Source: Lotus japonicus | Taxonomy: Eukaryota > Streptophyta > Magnoliopsida > Fabales > Fabaceae | DNA length: 64,000 bases | Direction of reading: 5' to 3' | Assembly: GCF_012489685.1 (NCBI RefSeq) | Contig: NC_080044.1 | Coordinates: 53,072,964-53,136,963 of the forward strand | In this document: piece after piece, positions 12,001 through 23,089 of the stretch | Numbering within the stretch: the stretch's first letter is position 1 | Layout: every line of letters begins with the position of its first letter | Made by a program: the position numbers and the translations under genes | The notes under the pieces: generated by a model | The model's database searches: none | What the model saw: only the letters and a program-made list of their open reading frames with translations | Told to the model about the DNA's origin: nothing

Positions 12001-15000
12001 CAGAGCCTTCATATAAGTTTATTGTCTTCAACGCTCTGTAATCGCCAAACACAAAACCTTCATATAAGTTTATTGTCTTCAACGAAAATGGATCAATCAC
12101 ATTTTTCATATAACCTTTAACCGGGGGGGGGGGGGATTTTCTTAGCCTTGCAAATGAGTCACAACTTCCTTCACAAGACCAGCATGTATACCAAGGAGAA
12201 TGGTAAAATAATGCATTCATTTTACACATGTCAACAGGCAGAGTGTTTTTACAAAGAAATGGGCATGGGAAAACTAATGCAGACTAAAATGTGCTAATTT
12301 ATTAGTAAAAGAACTTAAGGAGAATGGTAAAATAATGTAACACCAGACCTGGATGACAAAAGAGGAAAATGTGAGGCAGAGTGTTTTTACAAAGAAATGG
12401 GCATGGGAAAACTAATGCAGACTAAAATGTGCTAATTTATTAGTAAAAGAACTTCAGGAGAATGGTAAAATAATGTAACACCAGACCTGGATGACAAAAG
12501 AGGAAAATGTGCGCTCCTCCAATTGGACGAAGTTGCTTGTCTGCTTCTGCAGCATGCTCTAGACAGAAGACATGCATTCTGGATGAGTCTTCATCAGATG
12601 GTGGCACCAATGGAACATTATTATTATTATTAACAGGAATCACAGCCTTGCCCGACAATGATGTTCCACCACGAGTGTCTCGGGAACAAATCCCAGCAGA
12701 ATGAGTAATGTCCCTATTATTTTTGAATGCTACCTCTGAAGTGATGTTATAATCTTCTGACTTCACAGAGTGGTCAAGAGGACTCATGATGTGCTCAATT
12801 TTCTTATGCATACTATACTCATAATCGTCAATACTCTTCAAAGGATTATCATCTCCTCTATCCAGTCTAACCATGGGACTAGCATGGCAATCTTGAAGAT
12901 GAGAAGGCAGACAAGATATCTCCTCCTGAGATCTACTTGCTGCTGGATGCTCCATCACATTCAATTCATCACCTTCAACTGCAATGTCTAAGCCATCCTG
13001 ATCTTCCTCAGAGTCAGAAGAATTTCCATATGCTGAAGCCAATAATGCAAGAGCTGTATTGCCTTTTTTGCTTTCAGTATTTAAAACTTGCTTATGATTT
13101 TGATCAACAATCTGTGTCAGCTGCTCAACAGATTGAACAGGAACATCATATAAATCATATCTCGCATTCTGTTTTGTCCATCCTGCATAATGGAATAATA
13201 TGTGTCACTAGTTTTACCTCGATCAAGGAAAATGCAACTGAGAATTTATATACTGAATTTTTTTGGGAGAGAAAGTACAAGAGGTATAAAACTTTGAACA
13301 GCTTAGATAGCTAAGTTGCTTCTTTTTTTCTGCACACCATAAAGGCTTTGCATAGGCATCAATGCATACTACTGATTTTCCCTTTATGTAAATAATGGCA
13401 AGAACACACTACAAGAGCAACACAGGACTGATACCAACATCCTGGATCCCAGCCAAGTCAAAAAATGCAATAGAAGAAATTTGAATATATTAGGATAGAA
13501 GGGAAAGGAACAATAATATAATTCAGTTAGATGGGATATTAATTAGTGTTGAAGTATTACAAACAGTTAGGGAAGTATGCTAGCTAGTTAAGGCAATGCC
13601 AATTAGATAAATAGGGAGACAAAAGGCCACCAAGAGAAAGGGAGAATAAGGATAGAAAGTGTTTAAAAGGGGAAAGCCTTGGAAGAGAATTTGTATCTCC
13701 TTTTTTGTTCTGATTTCATTCTTCAATAACTGACCAATCTTGTTCTGTTATATCATTCATTCAATTCTTCAGTTCTTAATTATGGATCCATAACAATTGG
13801 TCTGATCAGCCAGATCCAGAAATGAGGAAGATGGAACAACAAATAGGACCAACCAACATGGTGTTCAACTTGATCTTTGGAGTCGCGTGGCCTGAAGATA
13901 AAGAAGTTGGGTGATATGGAGGGGATTAAATACATGCATCAGCGGTAGATGAAGAAACAGGGTATTGAAGTAGAAAATGATGAGAAAGTTCTCAGGACAT
14001 TTTGTCTGTGAGGGTTAGCTTTTACATATAGGACACTAACCAAACAAATAGTCCAATTTCCCAATGGACATGTGACTAACCTGACAAGGATACGTAGTCA
14101 TTATTGATAGTATGTGAAGAAAGCCAGAACAACATATTTTTATTATAAAGAACAACAATAACAACAACAACAATAAATAGAACCTGCCTGTATAAGTAGT
14201 CGGCTTGGGAACATTTGCATCTTCATTTTCAACAGTAAACTTATTGCTGGTTACTCCAGAACCTTCGATCCAGTCATTAAAGAAGCTACAATCAGCTGAC
14301 ATAAGGTATCTAGCTGCTGGTTCCTTAGGCTGTACAATGGCAACACAGGAAAAGCTTAATATTCCACATGTGACACATGAAAATAGTCGCTGATCCGATA
14401 ACCCATCTCCTTGACTAGTTTCTTTTTCACTGTCTCTTTGCAGTGTTTTTGAACTGGAAGGGCACACTTCACCCCTGTTCCTTTCGCACAAGGAAGCAAA
14501 CTTTTCTTTTACTGAATAAAAACCTTTTACATTTTTGACACCATGATTCTTATTGGACACCAGGTCACCAGAAATAAAACCTTTTGATGAACCCATTCCC
14601 TCGGAATTGCATACATTGAGGAAAGGCTCAGACTTCACTTTTAGTTGTTGGGATCCAACACGTAATTTTGAGCAGACAGAAAAGTCAGAAGAGCTATGAG
14701 GAAGAAGTACTATAGACGATCCGCTGCCAAGTATGTGAAGCAGATCATTATTCTGTAACACGTCCTGTACAAAAAGTTCTTTAACTACAGTTTCTCCAGC
14801 ACCCTTTCTCTTATCTTTAAGTCGAGAACTCCGTGGTTCAGCAATGCGTCCAGGAATTCTGCATGCAGAATACAAAAATATTTACAAAGGAAAATCTAAA
14901 AAGTAATGGTCATTATCAATTACTTAATTATACATATATGGAGAACTTAAAAAGTAATGGTCACTGTCAATAACTTAATCAGAAGCTATACATATATGTT

Positions 15001-17169
15001 AGATTACATCTAGAATGATTAATTAGTCCGCAGATTTTTAACTTGTGACCTGCAACTACATGTTTATAAAGTGAAAACATATTGTTAATAATTGTACAAA
15101 TCAACTAATATAAGTCTGGATAATTAAAAAAAATTCTTGTACGAAATTGGTATGGCTCTCCTATACACAGAAGAAAGAAGTTGCAATAGGGGAGACAAAC
15201 CTAGAACACAAAGCAAGGCCAAGGTCATAAAGTAATTGGAAATGTGAAACCATGGGAGGATAATTAATTGAAGCCCTCCGAATAGCTGCATCTTTAGCAA
15301 ACGTCAACCATTCAGGCGTTGCAATGTTAGCTGCCTCTCCACAGTTAAAACCTGCAAAGCATCCACAGGAAGGATTAGAAACTCTCAACTATTGACAGAA
15401 ACAATAACCACAAAGACACACCAACCACCCCGTCCTCCCCCCTCCTTCCACCAACCCAAAATAACAAGAGAGAATTTTTTTAGCCTACAGTTACATTCTG
15501 AGGATTGTGAACTGTCTTACCATGACTAAATCCTGTGTGATAGGCTCTTGGGAATGTCACAACAAATTCACCAGCATTTTGAACCAACCTGACTCAATGC
15601 AGTTAACAAAAACAATGTTAAGATGCATATACAAATTCTCAATATATACAGAGAGAGAGGGAATGGGTACAATACAACAACAGTGTTGAAATAATATCCT
15701 CTTAGACAGATAAAGAAACTAAAAGGGAGACAGATATTCAACCATGAAAGCTTGCAAGCCTGTAAACACTCCCAGCATATTAGATAATGTAAACCCCCTG
15801 AAACTGCCCGAGCAGAGCACCCAAGAGAACCCATAAAAACGACCCTAGCCTAAAGTAAATCCCAAAGACAAAGAGACTTGAACCTAAAACACACAAAATC
15901 ATTGTTCCTCTGTTTCAGCTAGAACCTTCAATGAACCAAGAGACAAATAATTCCAAAGGGAAGTACTGGCCCAGCATTGGAAACAACAATGCCAGTTAAA
16001 TATTTTGGCTTAGGGTGATATTTCCAGCAAGGTGATGTAATTGCTACTGAACTTCAACCAATTCATAGTAAAAAATTGCTTCTCATTGAACACAATAAAG
16101 CAGCAAGCCAAATTGAACAGCATCACCAACAACAAAAATTTAGCCAAGGACAATGCAAAGGACAACCAACTACAGTACCTGCAGCAGGGAACACCAGCTC
16201 TAATGAACACTTCCGGGGACATCACTGTAGTTTTCTCGCCAAGAATAGAAAAAGTAACTGTTGAAGTAAAACACCATGCAACCATTCTAAGTTATTTTGC
16301 GAAAAACAACAACAAACAAACACAGTCAAGTAAAGCCATCAATGAGCCAAGTTAACAAACTAACCAAGAGGGTTAATCTCTCCTCCATAGCCATGAACTC
16401 TAACAACATCCTCAAACGCAACAGCAGCATCCTTGGGCACCCCATACCATGTCTTAGGAGCACCCATGTGAAGATAATTCAAGCTATGCAAATCATGATC
16501 CTCAACATGCCAAGCAAACCAGCTAAACATCATAGCCAGATACACCATAGGCGAAGTAACACCAGGAATCTCCTCCTTCATAAACCTCAACAACGACCCA
16601 TTCGCCCTCGAAACCCCTCTCATATTCCACGCAGTCTCACCGACGGTGACATAACCGTCACCGCCGCCATAAACATTCTCCTTCATGGGGCAAAACGCAG
16701 ACCCAGGCATGTCGTTCGCATACTCAACAGAAAACGGTTTATCCACAGTGGCTTTCCAGTAGAGGGTTTCAACCTCGAGAGGCGAAAGCGGCGTGGACTT
16801 CTTCCCCTTCTTGAGGAAGCTCTTCTCGAAGGTCTTCGCCTTTGACTCGAACTCACGGAACGAGTACTGGTTGCCGCTGTGCCAAACCGGGCGGCGAACC
16901 GGTTGTTGCCGGCGAGGGCAGAACCCGATCTGCTGCTGGCGCGTGGTGAACTGGGGTTGACAGCGGTTGAGGTTGGAAATTGCGGTTTTCTTGGGGGAAG
17001 GGGAAACAGGGGGGATGATTTTGCAGATTCCATACTTGGAAGCTTCCTTCTCTATCTTGAAGATGTAGCCGATCGGATCGTGAAACTCCGCCGCGGTTGG
17101 ACGATACTCCGGCGCCACCGGGAGAGATTTCAGCCACGGGAAAACCTCCTCCGACGAGCACGCCGCCAT
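9099..17169 (-). CDS. REF6: REF6-type JmjC histone H3K27 demethylase
   Basis: Seven coding exons join in frame: 16365..17169, 16179..16257, 15521..15588, 15201..15351, 14188..14858, 12487..13182, 9099..11338; 4710 bases, 1569 aa (Arabidopsis REF6 is 1360). I use ATG 17169 (MAACSSEEVFPWLKSLPVAP); the extension above lacks an ATG. JmjN lies at about residues 10-52 and JmjC at about 185-350, with Fe(II) ligands H221 and E223 (HVEDHD) and H312 (AYHTGFSHGFN). A CVTCG...C zinc region follows in exon 5. Residues 1017-1338 are about 11 acidic/basic repeats with SDD. Four C2H2 fingers end the protein (from about 1454). In the family these fingers read CTCTGYTY sites and the enzyme removes H3K27me2/3 in the nucleus, acting in flowering and hormone genes. 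Six introns; intron 5 appears to use a GC donor (14187-14186), because the GT three bases away breaks the frame. Transposons occupy introns 5 and 6. The coding sequence looks intact. Confidence 0.95.
11683..11965 (+). mobile_element. TRIM (miniature LTR retroelement) in REF6 intron 6
   Basis: A 79-bp 5' LTR (11683-11761, TGTTAGAATATAAT...TTTGACA, TG..CA ends) is followed at once by TGGTATCAGAGC, the primer-binding site complementary to initiator Met-tRNA. A purine tract (GTGAGGGGGCGGGG) precedes the 3' LTR (11919-11965), which has the same ends but lacks about 32 internal bases. CTACA flanks both sides (678-682 and 966-970 of this kilobase), a perfect 5-bp target duplication. The 157-bp interior codes for nothing and contains tRNA-like boxes (TATGGCCGAGAGG, GAGTTCGATC). 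It is in the opposite orientation to REF6. Confidence 0.88.
11984..12085. repeat. 51-bp tandem duplication (two copies)
   Basis: TCTGTAATCGCCAAACACA starts at 11984 and again at 12035; the units differ by a few bases. It lies next to the TRIM in REF6 intron 6, followed by a run of 13 G at 12123-12135. Confidence 0.8.
12236..12511. repeat. 138-bp tandem duplication across a REF6 splice junction
   Basis: 12236-12373 and 12374-12511 are nearly identical (I see one difference, TTAAGG versus TTCAGG). The right copy contains the last 25 coding bases of exon 6 and its GT donor (exon end 12487). The left copy therefore carries a second, intronic set of the same 25 bases and donor (equivalent exon end 12349). 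Confidence 0.9.
13480..14035 (+). mobile_element. LTR-retrotransposon fragment in REF6 intron 5
   Basis: 13547-13796 looks like an LTR: starts TGTTGAAGTATTAC, ends GGATCCATAACA (TG..CA), and is followed directly by ATTGGTCTGATCAG, the position and style of a primer-binding site. After it comes a short internal stretch with GAAATGAGGAAGATGGAACAAC that could be the start of a gag-coding region, broken by stops. No second LTR seen, so a truncated copy. It is in the opposite orientation to REF6. Exact ends are inferred. Confidence 0.5.
14898..15000. repeat. ~50-bp tandem duplication in REF6 intron 4
   Basis: AAAAGTAATGGTCATTATCA at about 14898 recurs as AAAAGTAATGGTCACTGTCA at about 14949, each followed by ACATATATG. 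Several differences, so older than the 138-bp duplication in intron 6. Confidence 0.6.
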
Positions 17170-17400
17170 TGTTGCTGCTGCTGCCACCGTCTTCACTCTT
17201 TCATTGTCGTCTCTTCAGATTCCATGCTTCGCGTTTCGCTTTTTTCTTTTTATATCGAATTTTCTTTTTTCCTTTTTATAAAACTGAGTGTCTTTTTGTT
17301 TTTGGAAAAGAAAAGAAAAAATGGAGAAAAATTTTCAGTGTGCAGTTTTGAGAGTTGAAATGTGTGAGTGTGAGTGGGGGTTTTTGTAGTGGGGTTGGAA
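17170..17400 (-). promoter_or_regulatory. REF6 5' leader and core promoter
   Basis: On the minus strand TTATAAAAAG (about 17272-17281) is a plausible TATA box 105-110 bases upstream of the ATG. The leader contains a short in-frame extension (GTGAAGACGGTGGCAGC) without an ATG. Pyrimidine-rich on the plus strand. No further sites are claimed. Confidence 0.4.
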
Positions 17401-17635
17401 GGGTTGAAAATGGGTCATGGTGTGTGGTGTTATTTACGGAAATTGCCACCGTGTTTTTCTCTTTCTTTGCTGGAATAATTGTAGATAATAAATAATGAGA
17501 ATATATTATTATCTGTTTTGCGGATAATATTATAGAGAAAATAAATGCGAAAACGGTGGGTGTGTTGCTTGCTTCGCTGTCTGCTGCTTATTCTGTTTTT
17601 CTTCCGCACAATGCTTATTCCACCTTTCTGACACC

Positions 17636-18069
17636 CCTAAGAGGTGTTTGTTTCAAGATTTGGAAAGAGATTTCCGGGAATATGAAGGTTGGGAATGAAC
17701 ATTTCTGTGTTTGTTACAAGATTGTAAACTATGATTCCTGGGTATCAATCATTCCCGGGAATAAAATAACTTCCATAATTCCCATGATTTCCTTCATATT
17801 GATTCCCATGAAAAAGGTTGAGAATCTTACATTCCCATGGGAAAGATGAATGTAACTTATCACTTCTCCCACAATTTATCATTATTACCTCTATTTTTAA
17901 GTTTTTTTTAATTTTTAAATTAAGAAAATTTTAAAATGTTCCCAGGAATACAAAATGCTTACCAAACACATTTATAAAATTTATCCAGGAATAACATACC
18001 CGGTAATAATATTCTTGGGAATAACATTCCCGGGAATGTGATCTCAAACCTTGAAACAAACGCCCCCTA
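17636..18069. mobile_element. ~430-bp MITE upstream of REF6
   Basis: Inverted ends of about 40 bp: left AGAGGTGTTTGTTTCAAGAT at about 17640, right (reverse complement) GGGGGCGTTTGTTTCAAGGT. The interior repeats ATTCCCGGGAAT and GGGAAT motifs and has no ORF of note. Flanks share CCCCTA/CCCCCTA, so a 3-bp duplication (CTA or TAA/TAG) is possible but not clean. The superfamily is uncertain; Tourist-like is my guess. It lies about 470 bp upstream of the REF6 ATG. Confidence 0.65.
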
Positions 18070-18099
18070 GTCTTCTCACGTTCAAATCGATTCCTGTAA

Positions 18100-20640
18100 T
18101 TTAATCCAATTTAATTTTGCAAGTTTATAGAGGAGGGAAGGGGGAGACACCGAGACACTTTTTTTTTAACAAGGGGACGTTAAACGTAATTCTAGAAGGG
18201 CGTTATCACAACAAAAAAAAATCTGAGTCTTGGTAGTTTACTTGCTTACTTGTTAGAGTAAGGCAGTTGAAGTGAAAGTTTATGAGACTAGTCCCACTAA
18301 ACTAAGATGGCGAGGAAACTTACTTCCAAGAGAGATGCTTTCGCCTCGATAATTACCTCACGAGAGAGAGTCGATGCCAAAGTAGCCCTTTACGCGAGGG
18401 AACGTCGGGCAGACTGACCTCTGCTAACTACGTTTTTTTTATATAGACTGGAAGCTAGAGAGGGACTATACTAAGGTATAGTGCCGCTACCAGAGAAGGT
18501 TGTTTCATGCTAGGCGTCCAGACCTACTACGCCCGAGCCGCATCCCCGGCACACTTGCTATATCCACTAAGGCTTCACATCCCACTTCATCCTACCAACT
18601 ATACCTTATATAAATAGAAAGTCGTTCTATAACAATTCAAGACAACAAGAAAGCAAAATATTTTATCAGACCTTTTATTTATTTATTATTTTTCCTTCCA
18701 TGGAATGGAACCGTCATTTGCTTTCGCCTCAGTAGCCCGCTTTTGCTTATGAGAAATATGTATCCGCTGCTGTCTCCCCAGAGACTTATGGTGGGTTTCA
18801 ATAGATCTCTTTTCCACCTAGGTAAAAGGGGTATGACGCTATATATGCTACACCGAAGTATTCATAAAAGTCCCTCGATCATGAAGGTTTGCCTATGGCT
18901 CTGTATCTACCTATGTCTGCTGGTGCTTATTTTGATATGCTGCAGGATCAATGGCTTAAACTACTGCTTCTTCAACGCTTCTCCTGGGACTTGTTCTCCT
19001 TTCGTCCTTGCTCCTGCACGCACCTAAAGGTACAATATCTAAACGCTCCTTCTTTTCGTCGGGAAAGGGGGACCCGACGACTCATCCTTATGCTTTCGGT
19101 TTTCGAGTTAAAAACAGAGTTGGGGAGACCTGTCAAGCTTTAGGATAGCTCTTTTCAAAATAGATTCATTGTAATAGAAGCTAAGCTTTTATACCGAATC
19201 GGGTTTGTTGATGGAATCATAACCGGGCCGGAACTCTTGATCTATCAATAGAGGGTGAGAACTCAATCAGGAAGGACTTACCGTTATCACCGAGGGTATG
19301 ACCAAGGAACTGCTGCTGAGAGCGATAGACTTTCCAACTAAGATGGAGAGAATGTGCTCCTACTCTCTTTCAATCGCCGATGCTAAAACAAAGAGGGCGT
19401 AGACCCAAGGGGGGGGTTGAGTCAGTAGCTAGTTTTGCCGGAATAGGAATAAACGATGCAATTTAATCTGTTGGAGGAAGGTAGAGCAACAGACGGAATG
19501 AGTCTTAGTTTCCATATCCCCTGCTCTTGTTGAGTCGACTGTTCATGGCATGGTTTGGTGGGACCAAGAATTGCTCTTGTTCCCGGACCAGGAAGTTTTT
19601 GCATTGATGCCGGGAATACAAACTCTCTTTCTCTTTGAAGGAATCCGCATGGAAGGCTCTCGACCGGGTCATGGCATTGCTCTGGAGTGGAGCCGGGGAA
19701 GGAGCGAAGGGAAGAGGATTTAGCTTTGGCTTTGGTTCGGTTGACCGTATGACTATAGTTTTTGTGGTCTTGTTCAAATATAATAGGTCCCTTTGGGTGC
19801 TATCACATAGCCCTGACGCAGGGCAAGGAAGGTCCCTACAACAAAGATATATGCCAATTAGCGGCACACTGACTATAAACCTATTTTCATTAAATCCTAT
19901 AACATAACAACTCTTATCTTAGTGACTCTTCTCAAATCTATTTAGGGAGTGAATGACTCGTCGGGTATGGCGGAAGAAGAATAAGTAATAAATACGACTA
20001 GACTTTTAGCTTGAAGGTGGGCTTTAGTCTTTTAACAACCGATCTTGCGACATCAAGTTGTCCGGGCATCGAGTTGCCTTTTTTTTAGTATCCCTTTAGA
20101 GCAAAGCGTCTTTCCTATCTCTCAAGTCCCGTCTCTTAGATAGCAAGTCAAAGGAGTGTTGTTCGAATTCTACACCATCCTCCGTCGTTGTCTGGAACGA
20201 GAATTCATTGTCATCCTCCCTGTGACGATTGCTCACTATCAACCACTTAATCCTTCTTAGACATCTTTTCCTCCTTGATAACCAGACGGAACACTTCAGG
20301 CTGCACAAGGGACGATCGAGATAGCCTCGTAAGCATGATTCTTAGTCTCGTGGTTGAGATTCGTGAGCGAGACCCAAGCAGGAGAAGCAAAGGTAGAAAG
20401 AGCAGAAAGGCAGCATTCTATCTTCGCTGCTATATCAAGATGATCTATAGCATCATAGATAGAGACAAAGGTTGCTACATATAGATGAATGAGGATCAAT
20501 ATCGTTCCCTCATGAAAGGTCAGTTCAAGAATAATCGCAATATCAGTTGTCCGCTCTTTGGCTGTTAGCAAGAAGACGATAGGAGTGAACAGCGGACTTA
20601 CGCGCAAATTACCCAACAAAAACTTTTAGGGAACACAATT
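18100..20640. other. Candidate NUMT: organelle-like (mitochondrial) DNA insert
   Basis: Composition changes abruptly: long A/T runs disappear, GC rises, and the sequence takes on the look of plant mitochondrial intergenic DNA (e.g. TTACGCGAGGGAACGTCGGG, ACGCCCGAGCCGCATCCCCG, GGGAAAGGGGGACCCGACGA). No ORF matches a mitochondrial gene I recognise, and none of the short ORFs (18743-19027, 19505-19867, 20296-20619) looks like a known protein. The left side begins just after the 17.6-kb MITE and the right side stops before a LINE remnant. Alternatives: a GC-richer intergenic island or an unknown repeat. Confidence 0.45.
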
Positions 20641-20744
20641 CGAAGGGGAAGACTTTGAGGGAAAAATGTTATTTTGAACGGTATATTTGTGTGACGACAA
20701 AGGTTGACGACAAAAGAATGTTGACTTTAATGTGGTCACATAGA

Positions 20745-21225
20745 TGAGCTAAACTTTGGGTATTAGGTTGTCTCCGAATCTAGGAAAGTACCTTGATGTT
20801 CCTCTAATTTATCGTAGGATAAGTAAACAAACATATCAATTTATTCTAGATCATACTCACAAAAGATTTAATACTTGGAGGGAAAACTTGCTCAATTTTA
20901 CAAGGAGGCTAACAATGACCCAAGTAGTGATTGCAACCTTGCCTACATATTGTATACAAATAACATTAGTTCTCCATAGTGTGTTCTATAAGTTGGACAA
21001 AATTCAAAGAAAACTTTGTTCGTGGCATCATCATAGGGCCACCAAGTGCATTCAATGGCTTGGGGGAAGTTATGTAAATCCAACAAGGATGGGGAATGGG
21101 CCTAAGGAAGCTACATGAGTTCAACAAGGCATTGATAGTGAAGTTGGGCTAGGTTTCACTAATAAGCCGAAGACTTTGTGAGTTAAGGTGTTGAGGAGTG
21201 TATATAAGTGTGGGACTAATACTTG
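20745..21225 (+). pseudogene. LINE reverse-transcriptase 3' fragment
   Basis: The plus strand reads LGKYLDVPLIYRRISKQTYQ, then TWRENLLNFTRRLTMTQVVI, then LDKIQRKL, and in another frame LRKLHEFNKALIVKLG. This is the region after the RT palm of plant L1-type elements (LG.YLGVPL...R.....F..I..K...KL..WK...LS.AGR..L...V...LP.Y). Frameshifts and the loss of both ends mark a dead fragment. It differs in sequence from the 52-56 kb LINE, so it comes from another subfamily. Confidence 0.7.
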
Positions 21226-21254
21226 TATTGATGTCAAATAAGAAGGAAACTTTT

Positions 21255-22435
21255 AGTTGGATGTATCTCATGAGAAATGTAACTTTATGTGAGAAAATGA
21301 GAATAAATCACGACCGTTAGATCTGATCATGAATGATTCAGATTAAGACTTGAAGTCATGTGACATTTTTAAAAAGTCACATGACTTTTTTAAGTGAGCA
21401 CATGACTATTAATTTGTTTTAATCTAAACCGTTTATGATTAGATCTAACGGTCGTGATTTATTCTCATGTTCTCACGTAAAAACACTTTTCTTATAATAT
21501 ATGAGGATGTATCTCATGAGAAATGTAACTTTATGTGAGAAAATGATAATAAATCACGACCGTTAGATCTGATCATGAACGGTTTAGATTAAGACTTGAA
21601 GTCATATGACATTTTTAAAAAGTCATATGACTTTTATAAGTGAGCACATGACTATTAATTTGTTTTAATCTAAACCGTTTATGATTAGATCTAAAGGTCG
21701 TGATTTATTCTCATGATCTCACATAAAAACACATTTCTCATAAGATGTATCTCAAGAGAAAGGTAACTTTATGTGAGAAAATAAGAATAAATCACGACCG
21801 TTAGATCTGATCATGAACGGTTCAGATTAAGACTTGAAGTCATGTGACAATTTTAAAAAGTCACATGACTTTTTTAAGTGAGCACATGACTATTAATTTG
21901 TTTTAATCTAAACCGTTTATAATTAGATCTAACGGTCGTGATTTATTCTCATGTGCTCACATAAAAACACATTTCTCATCAGATGTATCTCATGAGAAAG
22001 GTAACTTTATGTGAGAAAATGAGAATAAATCACGACCGTTAGATCTAATCATGGACGGTTCAGATTAAGAGTTGAAGTCATGTGACATTTTTAAAAAGTC
22101 ACATTACTTTTTTAAGTGAGCACATGACTATTAATTTATTTTAATCTAAACCGTTTGTAATTAGATCTAACGGTCGTAATTTATTCTCATGTTTTCACAT
22201 AAAAACACATTTCTCATAAGATACACCCCCTAAGTATTTGAGGATGTATTTCATGAAAAATATAACTTTATGTAATGAGAATAAATCACGACCGTTAGAT
22301 CTGATCATGAACGGTTCAGATTAAGACTTGAAGTCATCTGACATTTTTATAAAAGTCACATGACTTTTTTAAGTGAGCACATGATTATTAATTTGTTTTA
22401 ATCTAAAATCGTTTATGATTAGATCTACTACCAAA
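21255..22435. repeat. Tandem array of five ~240-bp fold-back units
   Basis: Units begin GATGTATCTCATGAGAAA at about 21260, 21507, 21744, 21982 and 22243 (spacing 237-261). Each unit is a palindrome-like structure: ATAAATCACGACCGTTAGAT on the left is mirrored by ATCTAACGGTCGTGATTTAT on the right, and AAAAGTCACATGACTTTT forms the centre. The fifth unit is cut off after TTAGATCTAC. No ORF. It looks like a fold-back MITE that multiplied in tandem; a half copy sits at 8021-8160. Confidence 0.9.
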
Positions 22436-23089
22436 AATTAAAAAGATATTTAGATTAAAATCCCCAAACACACTTGAAAACATATATCCTAAAGAGTGAT
22501 ACAACCATGTTACAACATAAAACAATACTAAACAAAGCATAACCATTCAAAATGATCTAAAGAAACTAAAATAAACATAAATAAAAAGCAAGGTAAATGC
22601 CCCTAAACTCCACTCTTTATCTTTTTTGCTCACTTTCAAATCACTTAGTGAAAATTTGCTTTTTCTTCCATTTTTCTATCAACCTACAATTTTTGCAACT
22701 TTAAATGGTCGGTACTGTAGTTTGTACAACTTCCAAAATGACCAGCATTGGTAGAACATGACCTCAAGTGCACTAAACAATGTCAATTGGATGAAACCAA
22801 CATGAAATCTGGTGGTGGAAAAAGGGTAGGTGGTGGTGGGGAGGAAAAAGGCAGAGATGGAGATAGGAATGAGGTTGTGTCTGAACATATAGAAGACCAA
22901 ATATGAGAATTAAAGGAAAACAGAGAAATAATGGTAAAAAACCTATAAAAAAATTTAAAACAGAGAAACAAAGAAGACTAAATATGTAATTTCTTGAAGG
23001 AGAAAATGCTTCTCTCATTGGAGACATGTTTATACAAAAGCTAATTTGATTGCCTTTGCTTTTGGAAAGAATGAATTGTCCTCCTAATA
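22436..23089. other. Intergenic, nothing recognised
   Basis: AT-rich; a short minus-strand run of F/L/S/P-rich ORFs (22679-23027) reflects base composition only. Confidence 0.4.

Noticed and set aside
14183..14186. GT donor at CAGGCAG|GTTCTA for REF6 exon 5
   Set aside because: Its phase leads to a stop after nine codons in exon 6; the GC donor keeps the conserved protein.
16297..16845. 182-codon plus-strand ORF
   Set aside because: Antisense shadow of REF6 exon 1, which has clear JmjN/JmjC protein similarity on the minus strand.
18743..19143. Genes in the organelle-like island
   Set aside because: Short ORFs match no mitochondrial or plastid protein that I recognise.
21255..22435. CRISPR-like spaced repeats
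   Set aside because: Units are ~240 bp, contiguous and palindromic, in a plant nuclear context; there are no short repeats with unique spacers.
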